64,000 nt of DNA from Apricaphanius iberus (GCA_028564705.1 JAPXFQ010002431.1:1240001-1304000), one strand, 5' to 3'. Shown: positions 1 to 12,400, numbered from the stretch's first letter. Program-made: numbers and translations. Notes: generated by a model not told the origin, from the sequence alone.

Positions 1-2
1 AT

Positions 3-686
3 TTAAAAGGTGCAAAAGTAAAAGACGCAAAAAGATTTACAGAATTCCGAAATGGAATAAAAAAAGAAACTGAATCAGTGTTGATAGAATTTGAAGGAAA
101 TATTCTACCATATAGAATATTTTTGGGATGCATGTCATACATTGTAAGGGAGTACATTCCAAAACCAGTCCGATGCTTTAAATGTCAGAGATTTGGTCAT
201 ACAGCAAATTTTTGTAAAGGAAAAATTAGATGCCCAAGGTGTGGAGAACAACATAGTTTTGAAGAATGCAAAAATAGGACAAAACCAAAGTGTTGTAATT
301 GTGGGGGGGATCACAGTGCAGCTTATGCAGGCTGTCAAGTGATGAGGAGAGAAATGGAAATACAACAAACTAAAGTCCAAAATAAAGTCTCATATGCTGA
401 TGCAGCTAAAATGGTGGGGAAGATTCCAGAGAAACGAACTGAAACTAGAACGCAAGTGTCTCCTCAAGGGATGGGGAGAGAAGGAAAAATGTGGATAGAT
501 ATGAAAAAACTAGTTACATTCATAGCAGGAGTAATAAATGCGACAATGGAAACAAAGTCAAAAACGGAAAGGATTCAAATCATAGTAAAAGCAGCTGTAA
601 ATCATTTGGACATTAATGAGTTGTCATGGGAGGAGATCAGGAATAATCTAATTGCTCATACAAGCCAAGAGGGGGGTGTGGGTTAG
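3..686 (+). CDS. LINE ORF1 protein, CCHC zinc knuckles, partial at left edge
   Basis: The frame is open from base 3 to a TAG at 684-686, so the true start lies upstream of the window. The visible 227 codons contain three closely spaced cysteine knuckles: CFKCQRFGHTANFC, CPRCGEQHSFEEC and CCNCGGDHSAAYAGC. Such gag-like proteins coat the element RNA and chaperone it. The C-terminal third is lysine- and glutamate-rich and includes NKVSYADAAKM, a motif repeated in altered form in a second, decayed copy near 19.95 kb. ORF2 begins 3 bases after the stop (ATG at 690), a tight spacing that suggests reinitiation or coupled translation. This is inferred from the layout and not shown. Confidence 0.88.
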   Translation, partial: LKGAKVKDAKRFTEFRNGIKKETESVLIEFEGNILPYRIFLGCMSYIVREYIPKPVRCFKCQRFGHTANFCKGKIRCPRCGEQHSFEECKNRTKPKCCNCGGDHSAAYAGCQVMRREMEIQQTKVQNKVSYADAAKMVGKIPEKRTETRTQVSPQGMGREGKMWIDMKKLVTFIAGVINATMETKSKTERIQIIVKAAVNHLDINELSWEEIRNNLIAHTSQEGGVG

Positions 687-689
687 TGA

Positions 690-3600
690 ATGGTACTAAT
701 TTTACAATGGAATGCTAGGAGTTTGATAGCTAATGGTCAAGAGTTTAAAAGATATATAGATGAATTAGTAGATAAACCAGATATTATATGTATTCAAGAA
801 ACATGGTTAAATAAGAAATTAGAATTTAAATTATTTCCATATACAATAATTAGATGTGATAGAGAAAATGGTATTGGAGGAGGATGTGCTACTTTTATTA
901 ATAATAATCTGAATTATAGAATAATTAAAATAGGAAAAGAAGAAGAATATATAGGAATAGAAGTTTATATAAATAAGATGAAGTTATATATAGTTAATTA
1001 TTATAATCCATGCAAGAAATTAGATATTAATAATCTTAAATTAATTTTAGAAGGTAATTATAAGCATGTGGTATTATGTGGAGATTTCAATTCCCATAAC
1101 ACATTGTGGGGAGGAAATAAAATAGATAAGAATGGTGAGATCATTGAGGAATTCATAGATATTATGAATTTAGTATGTTTAAATGATGGTAGAGGGACAA
1201 GGATTAATGTACATACAGGTAAAAGTTCTGCTTTAGATCTCACTCTGGTATCAAATCAAATATCAGGAAAATGTAATTGGGACATTCAGGAAAATAATTT
1301 AGGGAGTGATCATTATATAATTTTCACAAAAATTTATGAGGATAAAGTATTACTTGTGGAAAAAAGAGAAGGAAGATGGGTATTTAAAAAAGCTAATTGG
1401 TATAAATTTAGAAATATATGTGAAAAAGAACAGGGTAAGATAAATTTGGAGGAAGATATAGAAACAGTGGAACAAACATTTAGGAAAGTAATAATAGAAG
1501 CAGCAGAATTAACTATTCCTAAAAGTAAAGGAACCATGAAAAAGAAGAATGTTCCTTGGTGGAATGAGCATTGTGAAAAAGCAATTAAAGAAAGAAATAA
1601 AAGCATGAAAGAATTAAAAAAGAGACATAATTTTGATAGTTTATTAAAATATAAAAGGTTACAAGCTGAAGCAAGGAGAGTTATTAAATGGGCTAAACGG
1701 GAAAATTGGAGGGTTTTTGTGGTAAAATAGGAAGATCAACATCAATAAGTGAGGTTTGGGGAATGATTAGAAAAATGAAAGGAGTGTATAGAGAGTTTAA
1801 ATATCCAGTAATTAAAATAGGAGAAGATGTAGCTATTAAAAATGAAGAGAAAGCAGAAATGTTAGCTCAAACATTTATTAAAATAAATAGTAATGCTAAT
1901 TTATCAGAAGATAGATGGAGAAGGAGAGAAGAGTCTAAAAAGAAAAATTATGAGGAATTAGATGGAGGAAAAAGAATAACAACAATAGAAATTCCATTTA
2001 CTTTATTTGAATTAGAGCGTGCAATGGGGAGAACTAAAATAACATCACCAGGCAAAGATAATATTAATTATGAGATGCTTAAGCATTTAGGGGATAAAAT
2101 GAAGGCAAAATTATTAGGAATATATAATAACGTTTGGGAAAGAGGTCACTTACCAAAAAATTGGAAAGAGGCAATAATAATTCCAATAATTAAACCTGGG
2201 AAAGATCCAAGTAATCCAGAGTACTATAGGCCAATAGCACTGACATCTCATTTAGGGAAATTAATGGAAAGAATGATTACAGATAGATTAAATTATTATT
2301 TAGAAAGTAAAAAAATGATAATAAAGTACCAAAATGGATTTAGGAAAGGCAGAGGAACTATGGATTCAATAGTAAGTTTGGAAAATGAAATCAGGAAAGC
2401 ACAAAACAATAAAGAAAGTTTAGTTATAGTTTATTTTGATATAGAGAAAGCATATGACATGGTGTGGAAGGAGGGTTTATTGATTAAATTAAAAAGATTA
2501 GGGTTTGAAGGAAAAATATATAATTGGATAAAGGATTTTTTGCTTAATAGATATATTCAAGTAAAAATACGAGATAAAACATCAAAGAGATATAAGGTTG
2601 ATAACGGGACTCCACAAGGAAGTGTGATCAGTCCAGTTCTTTTCTCTATCATGATCAATGATGTTTTTAATGATATAGGACATGATATTGGGAAAGCATT
2701 GTTTGCAGATGATGGAATAATATGGAAAAGGGGAAGAAACATAAAATATTTGCAGAAAAAAATTCAAGAAACAATAATAAAAGTAGAAAATTGGTCATAT
2801 GAATGGGGGTTTAAATTTTCAGTGGAAAAAACAAAAAGTATGGTGTTTACTAGGAAAAAGAATGTAAAAATTGAACTTAATTTATATAGGGAGAAACTGG
2901 AGCAAGTGCATAGTTTTAGATATCTGGGGGTTATATTTGATGAAAAATTAATTTGGAAGGAAAATATTAACAAAATAGAAGAAAGATGTAAAAAGGTAAT
3001 AAATATAATGAGATGTTTAAGGGGAAATGAATGGGGAGCTAGTACTAAAGCTTTAAAACAAATTTATATAGCAATGATCAGGTCTGTTATTGATTATGGG
3101 AGTATAGTATATAGTTCAGCATGTAATACATTATTAAAAAAGATAGAAGTAATACAAAGTCAGGCTTTAAGAATATGTTGTGGAGCAATGAAATCCACTC
3201 CAATAGTTTCTTTGCAAGTAGAAATGGGAGAGATGCCTTTGAATCTAAGATACAAATTAAATACACTAAATTATTGGGCTAATGTACAGGGAAGTGAAGA
3301 GGATGAACATGTGGTTAAGGAAGGGATGAAAATGGGAGGGGAATATAATAATAGGAAATATGAGAGTATGATCTGGAAATCAAGTAAACTAGCAGAAGAA
3401 CTTAATTTAAAAGATAAAATATTTGTTAAAAAATGTATATATTCACCTACCCCAATTTGGTTATTGCCAAAAATATATATAGATTTTTATATTCAAAATG
3501 AAATGGGGAGGAGGAAAGGAAATGGAAACTGGGATAATATTGTTGAAAAAAGGTTAAGTGAAACTCATAAAACATTTATGCCTATTTATACGGATGGATC

Positions 3601-4432
3601 AAAAGAATTGGGTAAAGAGACAACAGGATTTGCTTTTTGGATTCCAAAATTAGGTAAATATAATAAAAGTAGAGCATCTAATAACCTATCTATATACACA
3701 GTGGAAATGTTGGCTATTTCATTTAGCTTACAGTGGATAGAACAAAATGGAATTAAAAAAAGTATCATATGTTCAGATTCAATGTCAGCATTATTATCAA
3801 TAAAAACAATATCATCAGATAAAAGACCAGATATACTATTTGAAATATATGAATGCTTATTTAGAATAATTATGAGAGAGTTAGAAATTAGATTTATGTG
3901 GGTTCCAGCACATAGAGGAGTAGAGGGTAATGAAGTAGCTGATTATTATGCTAAGCAGGCAACAAAATTAAGAACTACTATAGAGGTACCTTATAGTGTA
4001 GCAGAAATTAAAGCAGTTATTAAGAAACAGATAATGGAAGAATGGCAAGAACAATGGGTAAGGGAAGAGAAAGGAAGGCATTTATATAACATAAAGGGAA
4101 AGGTGGGTAGAATGGAAAATATTCAAATGAATAACAGAAATCAAGTTATAATTTCAAGGATGAGATTGGGACATACAGCTTTAAATAACACACTTTATAT
4201 AATAGGTAAGCATAGTACAGGATTGTGTGATTGTGGGAATAATAGAGAAACAATAGAACATGTATTAATTTATTGTAGAAAATATATATGTAATAGGAAA
4301 ACATTAGAAGAAAAATTAAAAGCCAAGAAATATGGAGAAATTAGTCTAAAGAATTTGTTAAAGGGAGAGACAGATATATATAGATTAGTAATTGAATTCT
4401 TAAAGAAAAGTGGATTATTAAATAGAATTTAG
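690..4432 (+). pseudogene. LINE ORF2: endonuclease, reverse transcriptase, RNase H, with one frameshift
   Basis: The first part (690-1730) is an APE-type endonuclease, with QWNARSL at the start, QETWL, GDFNSHN and SDHYIIF near its end. A frameshift between about 1706 and 1730 moves the reading into another frame, which stays open to TAG at 4430-4432. The second part (about 900 codons) has RT blocks including YFDIEKAYD, NGTPQGSVISP and the catalytic FADDG at about 2700-2717. An RNase H domain follows with YTDGSK, TVEML, CSDSMSAL and EVADYYAKQ, holding the expected D-E-D-D acidic residues. A C-terminal CDCG...H...C zinc motif is present. Apart from the single shift, all catalytic residues I can see are kept. 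The shift could be a real mutation or a consensus error. Confidence 0.88.
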
Positions 4433-4530
4433 TGAAAATATTGATACTCCCCTCTACGACTCACACTCCCATACAGTAGGTGGCGGTAATGCTCCTAAAA
4501 GTCGGTTGCCACCCGCCAATAAAACAAAAA

Positions 4531-4548
4531 AGAAGAAGAAGAAGAAGA
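4531..4548 (+). repeat. (AAG)n 3' tail of the Nimb-like LINE
   Basis: Six AAG units follow an A-rich stretch at the end of the LINE 3' UTR and mark the right boundary of that insertion. Confidence 0.8.
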
Positions 4549-4570
4549 TCACAGAATCACCGATGCAAAA

Positions 4571-6145
4571 ATGGACAAAACCCGTGCGGCATACTTTTCG
4601 CCTAATGAGCAACAGCTTCTTATGGAAACATATGAAGAAGTGAAACATATAATTTGTAAAAAAGGCAATACAGCTGCTGTAATAAAGCAAAGAGAGAATG
4701 CTTGGCAAACAATAGCGGACCGATTGAATGCGTAAGTAGTCCAAATAACCAGTGCTCCACTGAAACCCTCATAACTACAATTAATTTTACTTGTACTTAC
4801 AATTCATTTTCAGTTACTTGTCATTTTCAAAAAAAATTGTATACTTTGCCTTAAATGTGTCCAGTGGACATGCATTTAACATGAAGAATAATTGCAAACA
4901 CTTACCCACTATGTGCATCTATTTGATATATTTAGTTTCTTTTATGTCTCTAATCTGTTTAATCTTTTTACTATTACTATTTACTATCTATTTGTATGTA
5001 GGTTTTGTTTCTAATTGATTTGATGTAATCTATAATATATATAATCTATAATATGATCAATTGCTCTATTTATCCATCTAATCTATTTTATCATTTGTAT
5101 CTATCTATCTTTCCTCTTAAAGAACAAACATGTCTGGCCAAATAAGGACTTGGCAGCAAGTCAAGATTAAATACAAGAATATTTTGCAGGCTGGTAAGTG
5201 ACTTGTTTGCTGAGAACATAGGTGACATGTTTGCTGACATTTTATTATCTGTGCTGATTATAGCAATAAAAAAAAAAGTCATATATCTGGTACCGGGGGT
5301 GGCCCTCCAACCCAAGACTTCACCCCAGCAACTGACTCTGGCCCAGCAAGGGATACTGGCCTCTTCATACAATGTACATTATAGCCATACTACTGCACAT
5401 GGAAAATATTGAAATCCATTTATATTTTGTTATGTGGACTGTGTGACTTTGCCTTATACCTTGCAGTGGCTGGTAACACCCTTACACTTTTGGAGCCACC
5501 AGACTATGATTCGCCGGTGAGTATTCTTTATTAAATCATAGGCTTTGCATGTTCTGTCAAAAATATAAATACAAGTAATGAATATGGCAGAGGGAAGCCA
5601 CATCTACAGCAGTGGAGTGCACTTCTGCCGATGATGAGACCGTGTCGCTGGACTCCAGAAGGCTCGAGGTATCATGTCAATTTTGTGGAAATAGACACAT
5701 TTTTTAAGTTTATAATAGATAAGAAGTCAGGGAAGTGGTACTAATAGAAAATATCATTTGTTAAAGGATCCTGACATTGGGCAGCCTGATAAGCAGCCTG
5801 ATAACATAGTGAGTATCACCTAAAGTAAATTTACATTATGCAAAAATTCTGCAATGCTAACTAAAAGGTGTTCACAGAATTCACAAACTGTCAGAAATCT
5901 CTACACAACGCATCTTAAGAGACAGATCGAGCTGACAGAAGTCAAGATTGATGTGAGTAAAAGAAAGCTGCAGGACATGGACCTTGAGATTCAAATTAAA
6001 CGCAAGACACTGAGGAAACTAGAACTGGAAATCCAGAAACTAGAAAGAGAAGTAAGTGACTTCAGTTCATACTGTAACCATGACTGTAACACAATGTATT
6101 AATCATCATAATTTCTTCTCTCCAAAGCTCCAAGCTGACAAGTGA
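4571..6145 (+). CDS. Harbinger-associated Myb/SANT-like DNA-binding protein, multi-exon, possible frameshift
   Basis: Exon 1 (4571-4731) encodes a Myb/SANT-like helix-turn-helix: the start YFSPNEQQLL, then KKGNTAAVIKQRENAWQTIAD. Exon 2 (5123-5193) continues with TWQQVKIKYKNILQ. Both have GT-AG borders in matching phase. Later coding blocks near 5264-5370, 5467-5518, 5590-5669 and 5767-5810 are short and their borders uncertain. Exon 5878-6051 encodes a long charged coiled coil (KRKTLRKLELEIQKLERE), and the last exon (6128-6145) ends in TGA. An AATAAA lies at 6158-6163. In Harbinger elements this protein binds the transposase and aids its nuclear entry and DNA binding. A run of ten A at 5268-5277 puts the expected GTGGGPP block out of phase with exon 2, so this copy may be frameshifted. 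Confidence 0.7.
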
Positions 6146-6373
6146 TAAAAGCAAAATAATAAAAGAAAAATATTCCAAAACCATTGTGGTCTTGTAAATT
6201 TTTTTATTTATGTCAAGTACACTTTATAGTTATTGATCCAGTGAAGTGGAACTAGAATTTGGGAAGATAACCACAGTGTGTGCTACTGATGCCAAATAAA
6301 ATGCATGTACACATGAAAAAGTTATATAGCCCACATTATCCTTTATTAAGGGATGGGCTTAATCAAAACTAAA

Positions 6374-7640
6374 TTAACTGAAATAATTTGCAATGTATTG
6401 TTCTCTAACAAGTCTACCATTTCTGTTATCTGGAAATATGGCAGCATTGTCCCAATCAACATCCAAAGCAACTCTGGTAGCCCTTTCTTTTCTTAGGCTG
6501 GCAATATTGTGCAGCACTGTGCAGGCAACAGTCACGTCGCATGCTCTGTCTGGGGAGACCCTCAGGTGGTGCAGGCACTGAAATCGTGATTTCAGGAGGC
6601 CAAAGGTCATTTCAATTCGAGCCCTGGTTTTGCCATGTGCATGGTTGTAAGCTTGCTGTGCTGGGGTTTGGGGGTCTGTAAGGGGAGTCATCAGAAATGT
6701 CTCACAGGCATAACCTTTGTCCCCCAGCAGCACACCAGAGAACTCACCTGTGAATACAAAAGATAATTCTTACAAGTACTGTACTCTTGATGTTCAAGGT
6801 GCTTAAAAAAATGGGGTGGCTTACCTAGAGAGAGTCTCTGGTAAATTCTACTGGCCCGAAAGATTCTGGAGTCATGGACTGAGCCAGGCCACTTTGCCTC
6901 TAAATTTGTGATAAGGCAGTCACCATCACAGATCATCTGTAAAAATATATAGCCTATTAAGGTCATTTAATACACAGAATTATTATGTAGCTGACAGTAA
7001 CCATAACTCATTCTTACCTGAACATTGACACTGTGGAAGGATTTCCTGTTCACATAATCTCCCTCATGTGCCCCTGAGGGGCGTTGGATACGAATATGGG
7101 TGCAATCCACTGTACCAATTACATTAGGAAAAGCTGTAACACAAAATAATGAGTGTCATACTGTGCTAATGTAACATTTTGTAGTAATCTGTTATTATTC
7201 GTGTTACCTGCAATCTTGTAGAACTCCTCTTTGATGTTGATGAATCTTCTGTGGCCAGGGAAGGTGATAAATATGTGCACAAGAGATTTCATTGCCAGAC
7301 TTACATTTCTTATTGTGCGACAAATGGTGGCTTTATTGAGGTTTTCTGCATCACCGACAGAATACAGAAACATGCCACTTGCAAAGAATCGCAGTGCTAC
7401 GCAGACCATCTGTGGGACAGTGAGAGCATGGCTCCGTGCTGTCCTGTGCTGTATGTTTGGACCCAGCAGCCTACACAAATATCTGATGCCATCACTTGAG
7501 AATCTGTACCTCTCAGTCAGATTTTTGTCTGAAAAGGCCAATGGGTCTGCCCTATCTCGGAAGACTCTTTCATGCCTGAATGCTCGTCTGAGTATTAAAA
7601 CTTCCTCATCAACTACATCATTCAACAAAGGGCAAGCCAT
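6374..7640 (-). CDS. HARBI1-like PIF/Harbinger transposase, four exons, intact frame
   Basis: The coding exons are 7640-7208, 7133-7018, 6936-6825 and 6747-6374 (433, 116, 112 and 374 nt). All have GT-AG introns and matching phases, giving 344 residues, close to the family's usual length of about 350. The start is the ATG at 7640 ([14 protein letters not shown]); an upstream in-frame GTG is not needed. The DDE catalytic core is complete: GTVDCTHI holds the first Asp, [10 protein letters not shown] the second, and [11 protein letters not shown] the Glu. A helix-turn-helix precedes the core. The protein cuts and joins the element ends in the nucleus, normally with the Myb partner encoded at 4571-6145. 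Possible poly(A) signals (AATAAA on the minus strand) lie at 6342-6347 and near 6204. No inactivating change is visible. Confidence 0.88.
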
Positions 7641-8190
7641 TGTGAATGGTAAACACACAAATCTTTAGTCTATATATACTACATATTGACCTCGTTACGG
7701 ACTTAATTGAAACCACATTTGCAACTTCATGAGCCATTTCTTATCTCATCAACTGCAATAAAATATAATATATTGATATTTTTTTATCATTCAACAGTAC
7801 ATTTCTACTCTATACTTGCATATATAGATACACATAGTCTATATTCTATTTCTCATATTGTATAGTATAGTTCTTTTGCACTGTGTTGGCATTCATTGTG
7901 GACAGCAAAGTAATAATTGCTCAGGAAAATCTGCTTTCCTCACCGTGTATGACAATAAACGCTTTAAATCTTGAATAATATATATATTCATCAAACCTCT
8001 GACAGTGAAATGAACAGCAGTTTTCAATAATAACTAAAATAACAGTACGCATAATTAGATGAATGACTTTTTTTAAATAATCATATTTTTTTAATGTAGG
8101 ACCATGAAATGACCAAAACACATTAATATCTAGTAGGATTTAGGGAGGAACTAGCCGATAAATCACTAGGATTAATCTTAGCCTGGTTGT

Positions 8191-8212
8191 TAGCCTGCTC
8201 CGGAGCAGGCTA
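8191..8212. repeat. Perfect 22-bp palindrome with no loop
   Basis: Two 11-base arms (TAGCCTGCTCC and its complement) meet head to head inside the right terminal region of the Harbinger element. It may be a subterminal protein-binding site or a hairpin. The role is unknown. Confidence 0.6.
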
Positions 8213-8352
8213 GCTGCAAAGTGTAAATCTCCATAGTAACTTAATGTAGATTATTTTAGCCTCCCTTCATGCAACCGAGTCAGGGCTAAATTCAGCCAGG
8301 ATAACTGGAAAATCCCAGCTTAATCCCTTATCTTGCTTTTGTGCAATACCCC

Positions 8353-9608
8353 ACAGGTCCTGCTGGAAAATGAAATAAGCATCCCCATAAACCTTATCAA
8401 CAGAAGTAAATATAAAGTGCTCTAAATTTGACTGATGGGTGGCTGTATTGACTGTGTCCCAAATTATCACTGACTGAAACTTCATGCAGGACTTCTACCA
8501 AACTGGATTCTGTGCCTCTTTATTCTCTCTTCAGACATAAGGACCTTGAATTCCAAACAAAATATAAGCTTTACTTTATTCTAAAAAGAGGACCAATCTT
8601 GTGCTTTATCTCCTTACCCCAGGTAAGACACTTCTGACATTGTCTCTTTTTTAGGAGTGGTTCGAAACGAAGGATATGACATTTTTAGCCCATTTCTAAT
8701 GTCCATAGAGGCTCTTGATGCAGAACCTACAGCCTCAGTCAACTCTTTGTGACGCTCCCACAAAATCTTGAATATAATTTGCTTGACAATCTTCTTGAGC
8801 TTTCAGGTGCACCTACAACATTTTTCCTTCCACTTAACTTTCTATAAATATACTATGTTTTTATAATGTTGTAATGTTCTGAGAAACTGAATGTTGTCAT
8901 TATCTATGGGGCATAATCATCCAGATGACAAGAAATAAAGGCTTAAAATATGACTAATGAGAATCTATGAGTTTCACTTTCCCAAAAGACTGTCAAAAAG
9001 TTACTAACCCTTTTCAAGCATAACTTTTTCAACATATGGTATTGTTCCATTGATCCATCCGGATCGGAAGAAAAACTGAGGCCAGAATGTTCAGGATGGC
9101 TTCCTGAGAATCTCTCTCAATGTGACAACAGGGTTAGATGAGGAGTTTTGGAATCAGTACTAACAACTCTGTGTTGACAAAAGAAAACAGAGTTTTGTTT
9201 CAGTGTGAAAACCTAATGAAAAAAGGTTCAGAGAGCTAAAGTCTTAATATTAACACTACTTGAATGTAGGAAACAGAGAAATCACAAGTCCTCTAATGGC
9301 AGTCAAGAAGTGAGGAGAGATCAGCGCTGATGGGTGTTCCACGCTCCTTCTGATTCCTGATCCTGACACACTGACACGTCAGTGGAAAGAGGTAAAAGCT
9401 TGCAAGAAACTGGGCCGTTCCTTTAAGAAGCATTTGATTGTGAGGTTGTTTTTGACAGCAGTGGTAACACAAACTGAGTCTGAAAATTTCCCTTTTTTCT
9501 CTACTATCTTTTAAAAAATCCTTTAAGACATTTAACATTGACTCATTAAATCAGCGCAGGCAGATCATTCAAATTCAAAAATACTTTATCGATCCCGAAT
9601 GGAAAATA
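8353..9608. other. Gene-less stretch
   Basis: I see no coding gene or recognisable transposon in most of this interval. The short AT-rich open frames do not resemble any family I know. Bases 9568-9605 (ACTTTATCGATCCCGAA) look like the inverted 3' tail of a truncated fish LINE that ends where the Tc1 fragment begins. Confidence 0.5.
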
Positions 9609-10270
9609 CACTGCTCCAAAAATAAAGGGAACACTTTAACAACACAATGTAACTCCAAGTCAATCCCACTTCTGTGAAATCAAACTGTCCACTTAGGAAG
9701 CAACACTGATTGACAATATATTTTACATCCTGTTGTGCAAATGAAATAGACAACAGGTCGAAATTATAGGCAATTGGCAAGATACCCCCAATAAAGGATT
9801 GGTTCACTTCTCAGTTCTGATGCTTTCTGGCTGATGTTTTGGTCGCTTTTGAAAGCTGCCACTGCTTTCTCTCCTGCAGTTGAGGAGAGAGAAGAAGAAG
9901 TCTTCTAGTAGCATGAGACGGGGTCTACAACCCATATAAGTGGCTCAGGTAGCTCAGCTCATCCAGAATGGCACATCAATGCCACCCGTGGCAAGAATGT
10001 TTGCTGTCAGCGTAGCGTCCAGAGCACGGAGGTGCTACCAGGAGACAGGCCAGTACATCAGGAGACATTGAGGAGGCCGTAGGAGGGCAACAACCGAGAA
10101 GCAGGACCGCTATCTCAGCCTTTGTGCAAGGAGGAACAGGAGGAGCACTGCCAGAACCCTGCAAAATGACGTCCAGCAGGAAACAAAGGTGCGTGTATCT
10201 TCTCAAACATCATCCACAGGTGGGGGTTGTGCCGATACAGCCCAACACTGTGCAAGATGTTTCAAGGCAT
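9609..10270 (+). mobile_element. Decayed Tc1/mariner-like transposon, 5' part only
   Basis: The segment opens with the terminal-repeat type sequence CACTGCTCCAAAAATAAAGG and continues into the start of a Tc1-like transposase gene. Blocks such as AGTGGCTCAGGTAGCTCAGC and the transposase remnants near 10040-10200 match the known fish Tc1 layout. Numerous indels break the frame, and the catalytic half and right terminal repeat are missing. It is a dead fragment. Confidence 0.65.
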
Positions 10271-11429
10271 CTTTCAAGGTATGTTAGTAACCGTAGCAAC
10301 TTATTCTCTGACCATATTCTACTCCGGACCAGGTTATGTTCCGGGTACGTTTTTTCCAGAGAGGGTTCTGAGCGTGGCGTGAACGTTTAAATGATGATCC
10401 TTTGGACGTGAAAGCACAGATTATACTATAGTTTGTCAAAATAACTTCGATTTTGTCAACCAGAAACTGTAGGACAAAGCCCATTACATATTACAAACAA
10501 TCTAAAAATATTTCACAAACATATTAGTAACATGTAAGAGTATTTCAAATAAGATTACAAAACACATTATATGCGGCTAAAGAAAATAATCCTGTATTGT
10601 GAAATTACCACTACTAAGTGCATTAAAATGCCATTAACTGGCAGCAATGATAGATGTTTAATTGGAATATATTAGTGTATGTTGTAAACTTCCATTTAAC
10701 AAAGTCACTGGAAGAAAGATGATGTAGTGCCCCAAGGAAAGCCATGAACGACTGGTCGGCCTTTACAGAGCCAACTCCTCAGTTGGGGTGAGGGGAGATG
10801 GTGGTGCCCCTCCATCAGTTAGACGGGCCTCAGCCTTCTTTTGATTAACTACATGGTAGGAGGAATACACAAAAAATACTTAACAGACCTATATCTCTCA
10901 AATAATTATTTGTCGTTGTTTCTTTAGCTTTTTTGCTTTTTTTTCATAATGATTGGCTTGAATTCCTAATAGGCCAGCATCAGTACTTCCAAATCCACTT
11001 CTTTGAGGTATTCTGCCCTATTTTCTTCTCTTCGGTTTCCTTTTCGACTCGTGAATTCGGTGATCCATTAAGAGGGTCTTTATGTTTCAGGGTTTACCAG
11101 GAGTAGGCTGATTAACCAGATTCTTATCAGGTGTTCTGGAACCAACATACTCAGGCTAAGCTGGTTTTTGGTTGATTAACCCGAGACTTCAGAGTTTACA
11201 ACATGGTAAGTTAACCATGTTAAATGATGCCCTTGTAGCCGGACGTTGATTTCGAAAGTTTTTTTCTTTCTTTTTTTTGTAATTTCTAATTTAAAATAAA
11301 AAGGTACCAATTTTTAAAATCTTTTTCAAAGTCAAATCATATTGTTTTTATCTTCCCTGTTTTCTGACTGCACTGTCCTTTTCATGCTGCAATGATGAAA
11401 TTTGTGGGACATGTGTGGGACTAATAAAG

Positions 11430-11461
<32 letters not shown>

Positions 11462-12224
11462 CTCTATCTATCTATCTGGAACAGGCCCCTGTTGTACTGT
11501 AGATGCTGATGTCTGTTGGTAGAACAGATCTTCTGTAATCATGTAATCACAAAGTGATCCTGACACCTTAAATAATCTGCTTTATTTCTAAAACACCACA
11601 TATTGGAGCTTTATTGTTCTTGAGTTTATTAAAAAGGTTCAACTGAAAGGCTGAAGATTGTAAAAAATGAAAATAAGTCCAAACCTGGAAACATCTTTCG
11701 CGCTGATTTAAATATTCCATTTTTGTATGACCTTATATATATTTCCAAGTAGGAAATTACATTTGACTCACTATTTCACCGCATCAGGAGTCAGGCTTAT
11801 TCCGGCATATGAATATGATTGCTATTATTGGCATTGTGTTGTAGATTTGTAGACGTGGATAGTTTCAAATTTGACTGGGAAAGTCTTTTGGAAGCAAAAG
11901 AAGCCTAAACCATGAGCCCTCTACACTCAGGCCTGAAAGCTTATATAAAACATATTGCTCTTATTTAAGAATTTCCATATAAAAGAATTACCCCATTAAC
12001 ACATTTTTGTCTGTTTTTCAATTAAGTTTTACTTTTCAATTTCCATACCAAACAAATGTTAATATCAAACAGATCTATGTACTATTTAAGGTAATTGAGC
12101 TAATATGTATTTGCACCCTGAATCCAGTAACTGGCATAGCTTCAACTGTCAAACATTTATAACTTGCAATACATCATTATGATAGCAAAAACTTCTCTCA
12201 TTGCAAATATTTTAGCTATATAGA
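10271..12224. other. Gene-less stretch with one microsatellite
   Basis: No host gene is visible. Scattered paired TGATTAACC-type words at 11105-11200 hint at a decayed DNA transposon but cannot be assigned. At 11395-11430 a GGACTAATAAAGG sequence resembling a LINE 3' end leads into the tetranucleotide repeat at 11431. Confidence 0.45.
11431..11477 (+). repeat. (TCTG)n(TCTA)n compound microsatellite
   Basis: About five TCTG units pass into TCTA units with one TCTC interruption. It follows a LINE-like 3' end and probably grew from that element's tail. Confidence 0.85.
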
Positions 12225-12400
12225 TGGGTTTTAAAGGATATACACACTGTTTAAAGGTAACATCTATCTTTTCATCGGAAGTCAAATCCAGACTTTGACT
12301 AGGCCACTCCAAAACCCTGCACTGCTCCCGTTTGCTTTTTTGCATCAATTGTGCTCTGTCATAGTCCAAGTGTTCTTGAGTTAAACAATTTTCATCACAG
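12225..12400 (-). mobile_element. Tc1-like transposon fragment
   Basis: The words TTTGACTAGGCCACTCCAAA and CATAGTCCAAGTG match the antisense transposase region of fish Tc1-like elements. Both ends are lost and no frame is open. Its left border is approximate. Confidence 0.45.

Larger units (their letters stand above)
1..4548 (+). mobile_element. Nimb/I-type non-LTR retrotransposon, 5' end beyond the window
   Basis: This is a LINE with two ORFs. ORF1 encodes a zinc-knuckle protein, and ORF2 encodes an endonuclease, a reverse transcriptase and an RNase H. The RNase H domain together with CCHC knuckles in ORF1 is typical of the I/Nimb clade. ORF1 runs off the left edge of the window. The 3' UTR (4433-4530) carries a GGTGGCGG-containing segment and ends in an (AAG)n tract at 4531-4548, a usual 3' terminus for such elements. 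The body is strongly A-rich, unlike the host genes. The (AAG)n end abuts a Harbinger Myb gene, so the LINE probably inserted into the Harbinger element. The copy looks young, with only one visible frameshift, in ORF2. Confidence 0.9.
4549..8352. mobile_element. PIF/Harbinger DNA transposon, two convergent genes, left end displaced by LINE
   Basis: The element holds a Myb/SANT-like gene on the plus strand and a HARBI1-like transposase gene on the minus strand, the classic two-gene Harbinger layout in convergent orientation. The right end is placed at about 8352: reading the minus strand inward from there gives GGGGTATTGCAC, a plausible terminal repeat. The matching left terminal repeat is missing because the LINE occupies that side; it probably lies upstream of the window. 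The transposase frame is intact, so the copy is young. The end assignment is inference; the gene content is clear. Confidence 0.75.
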
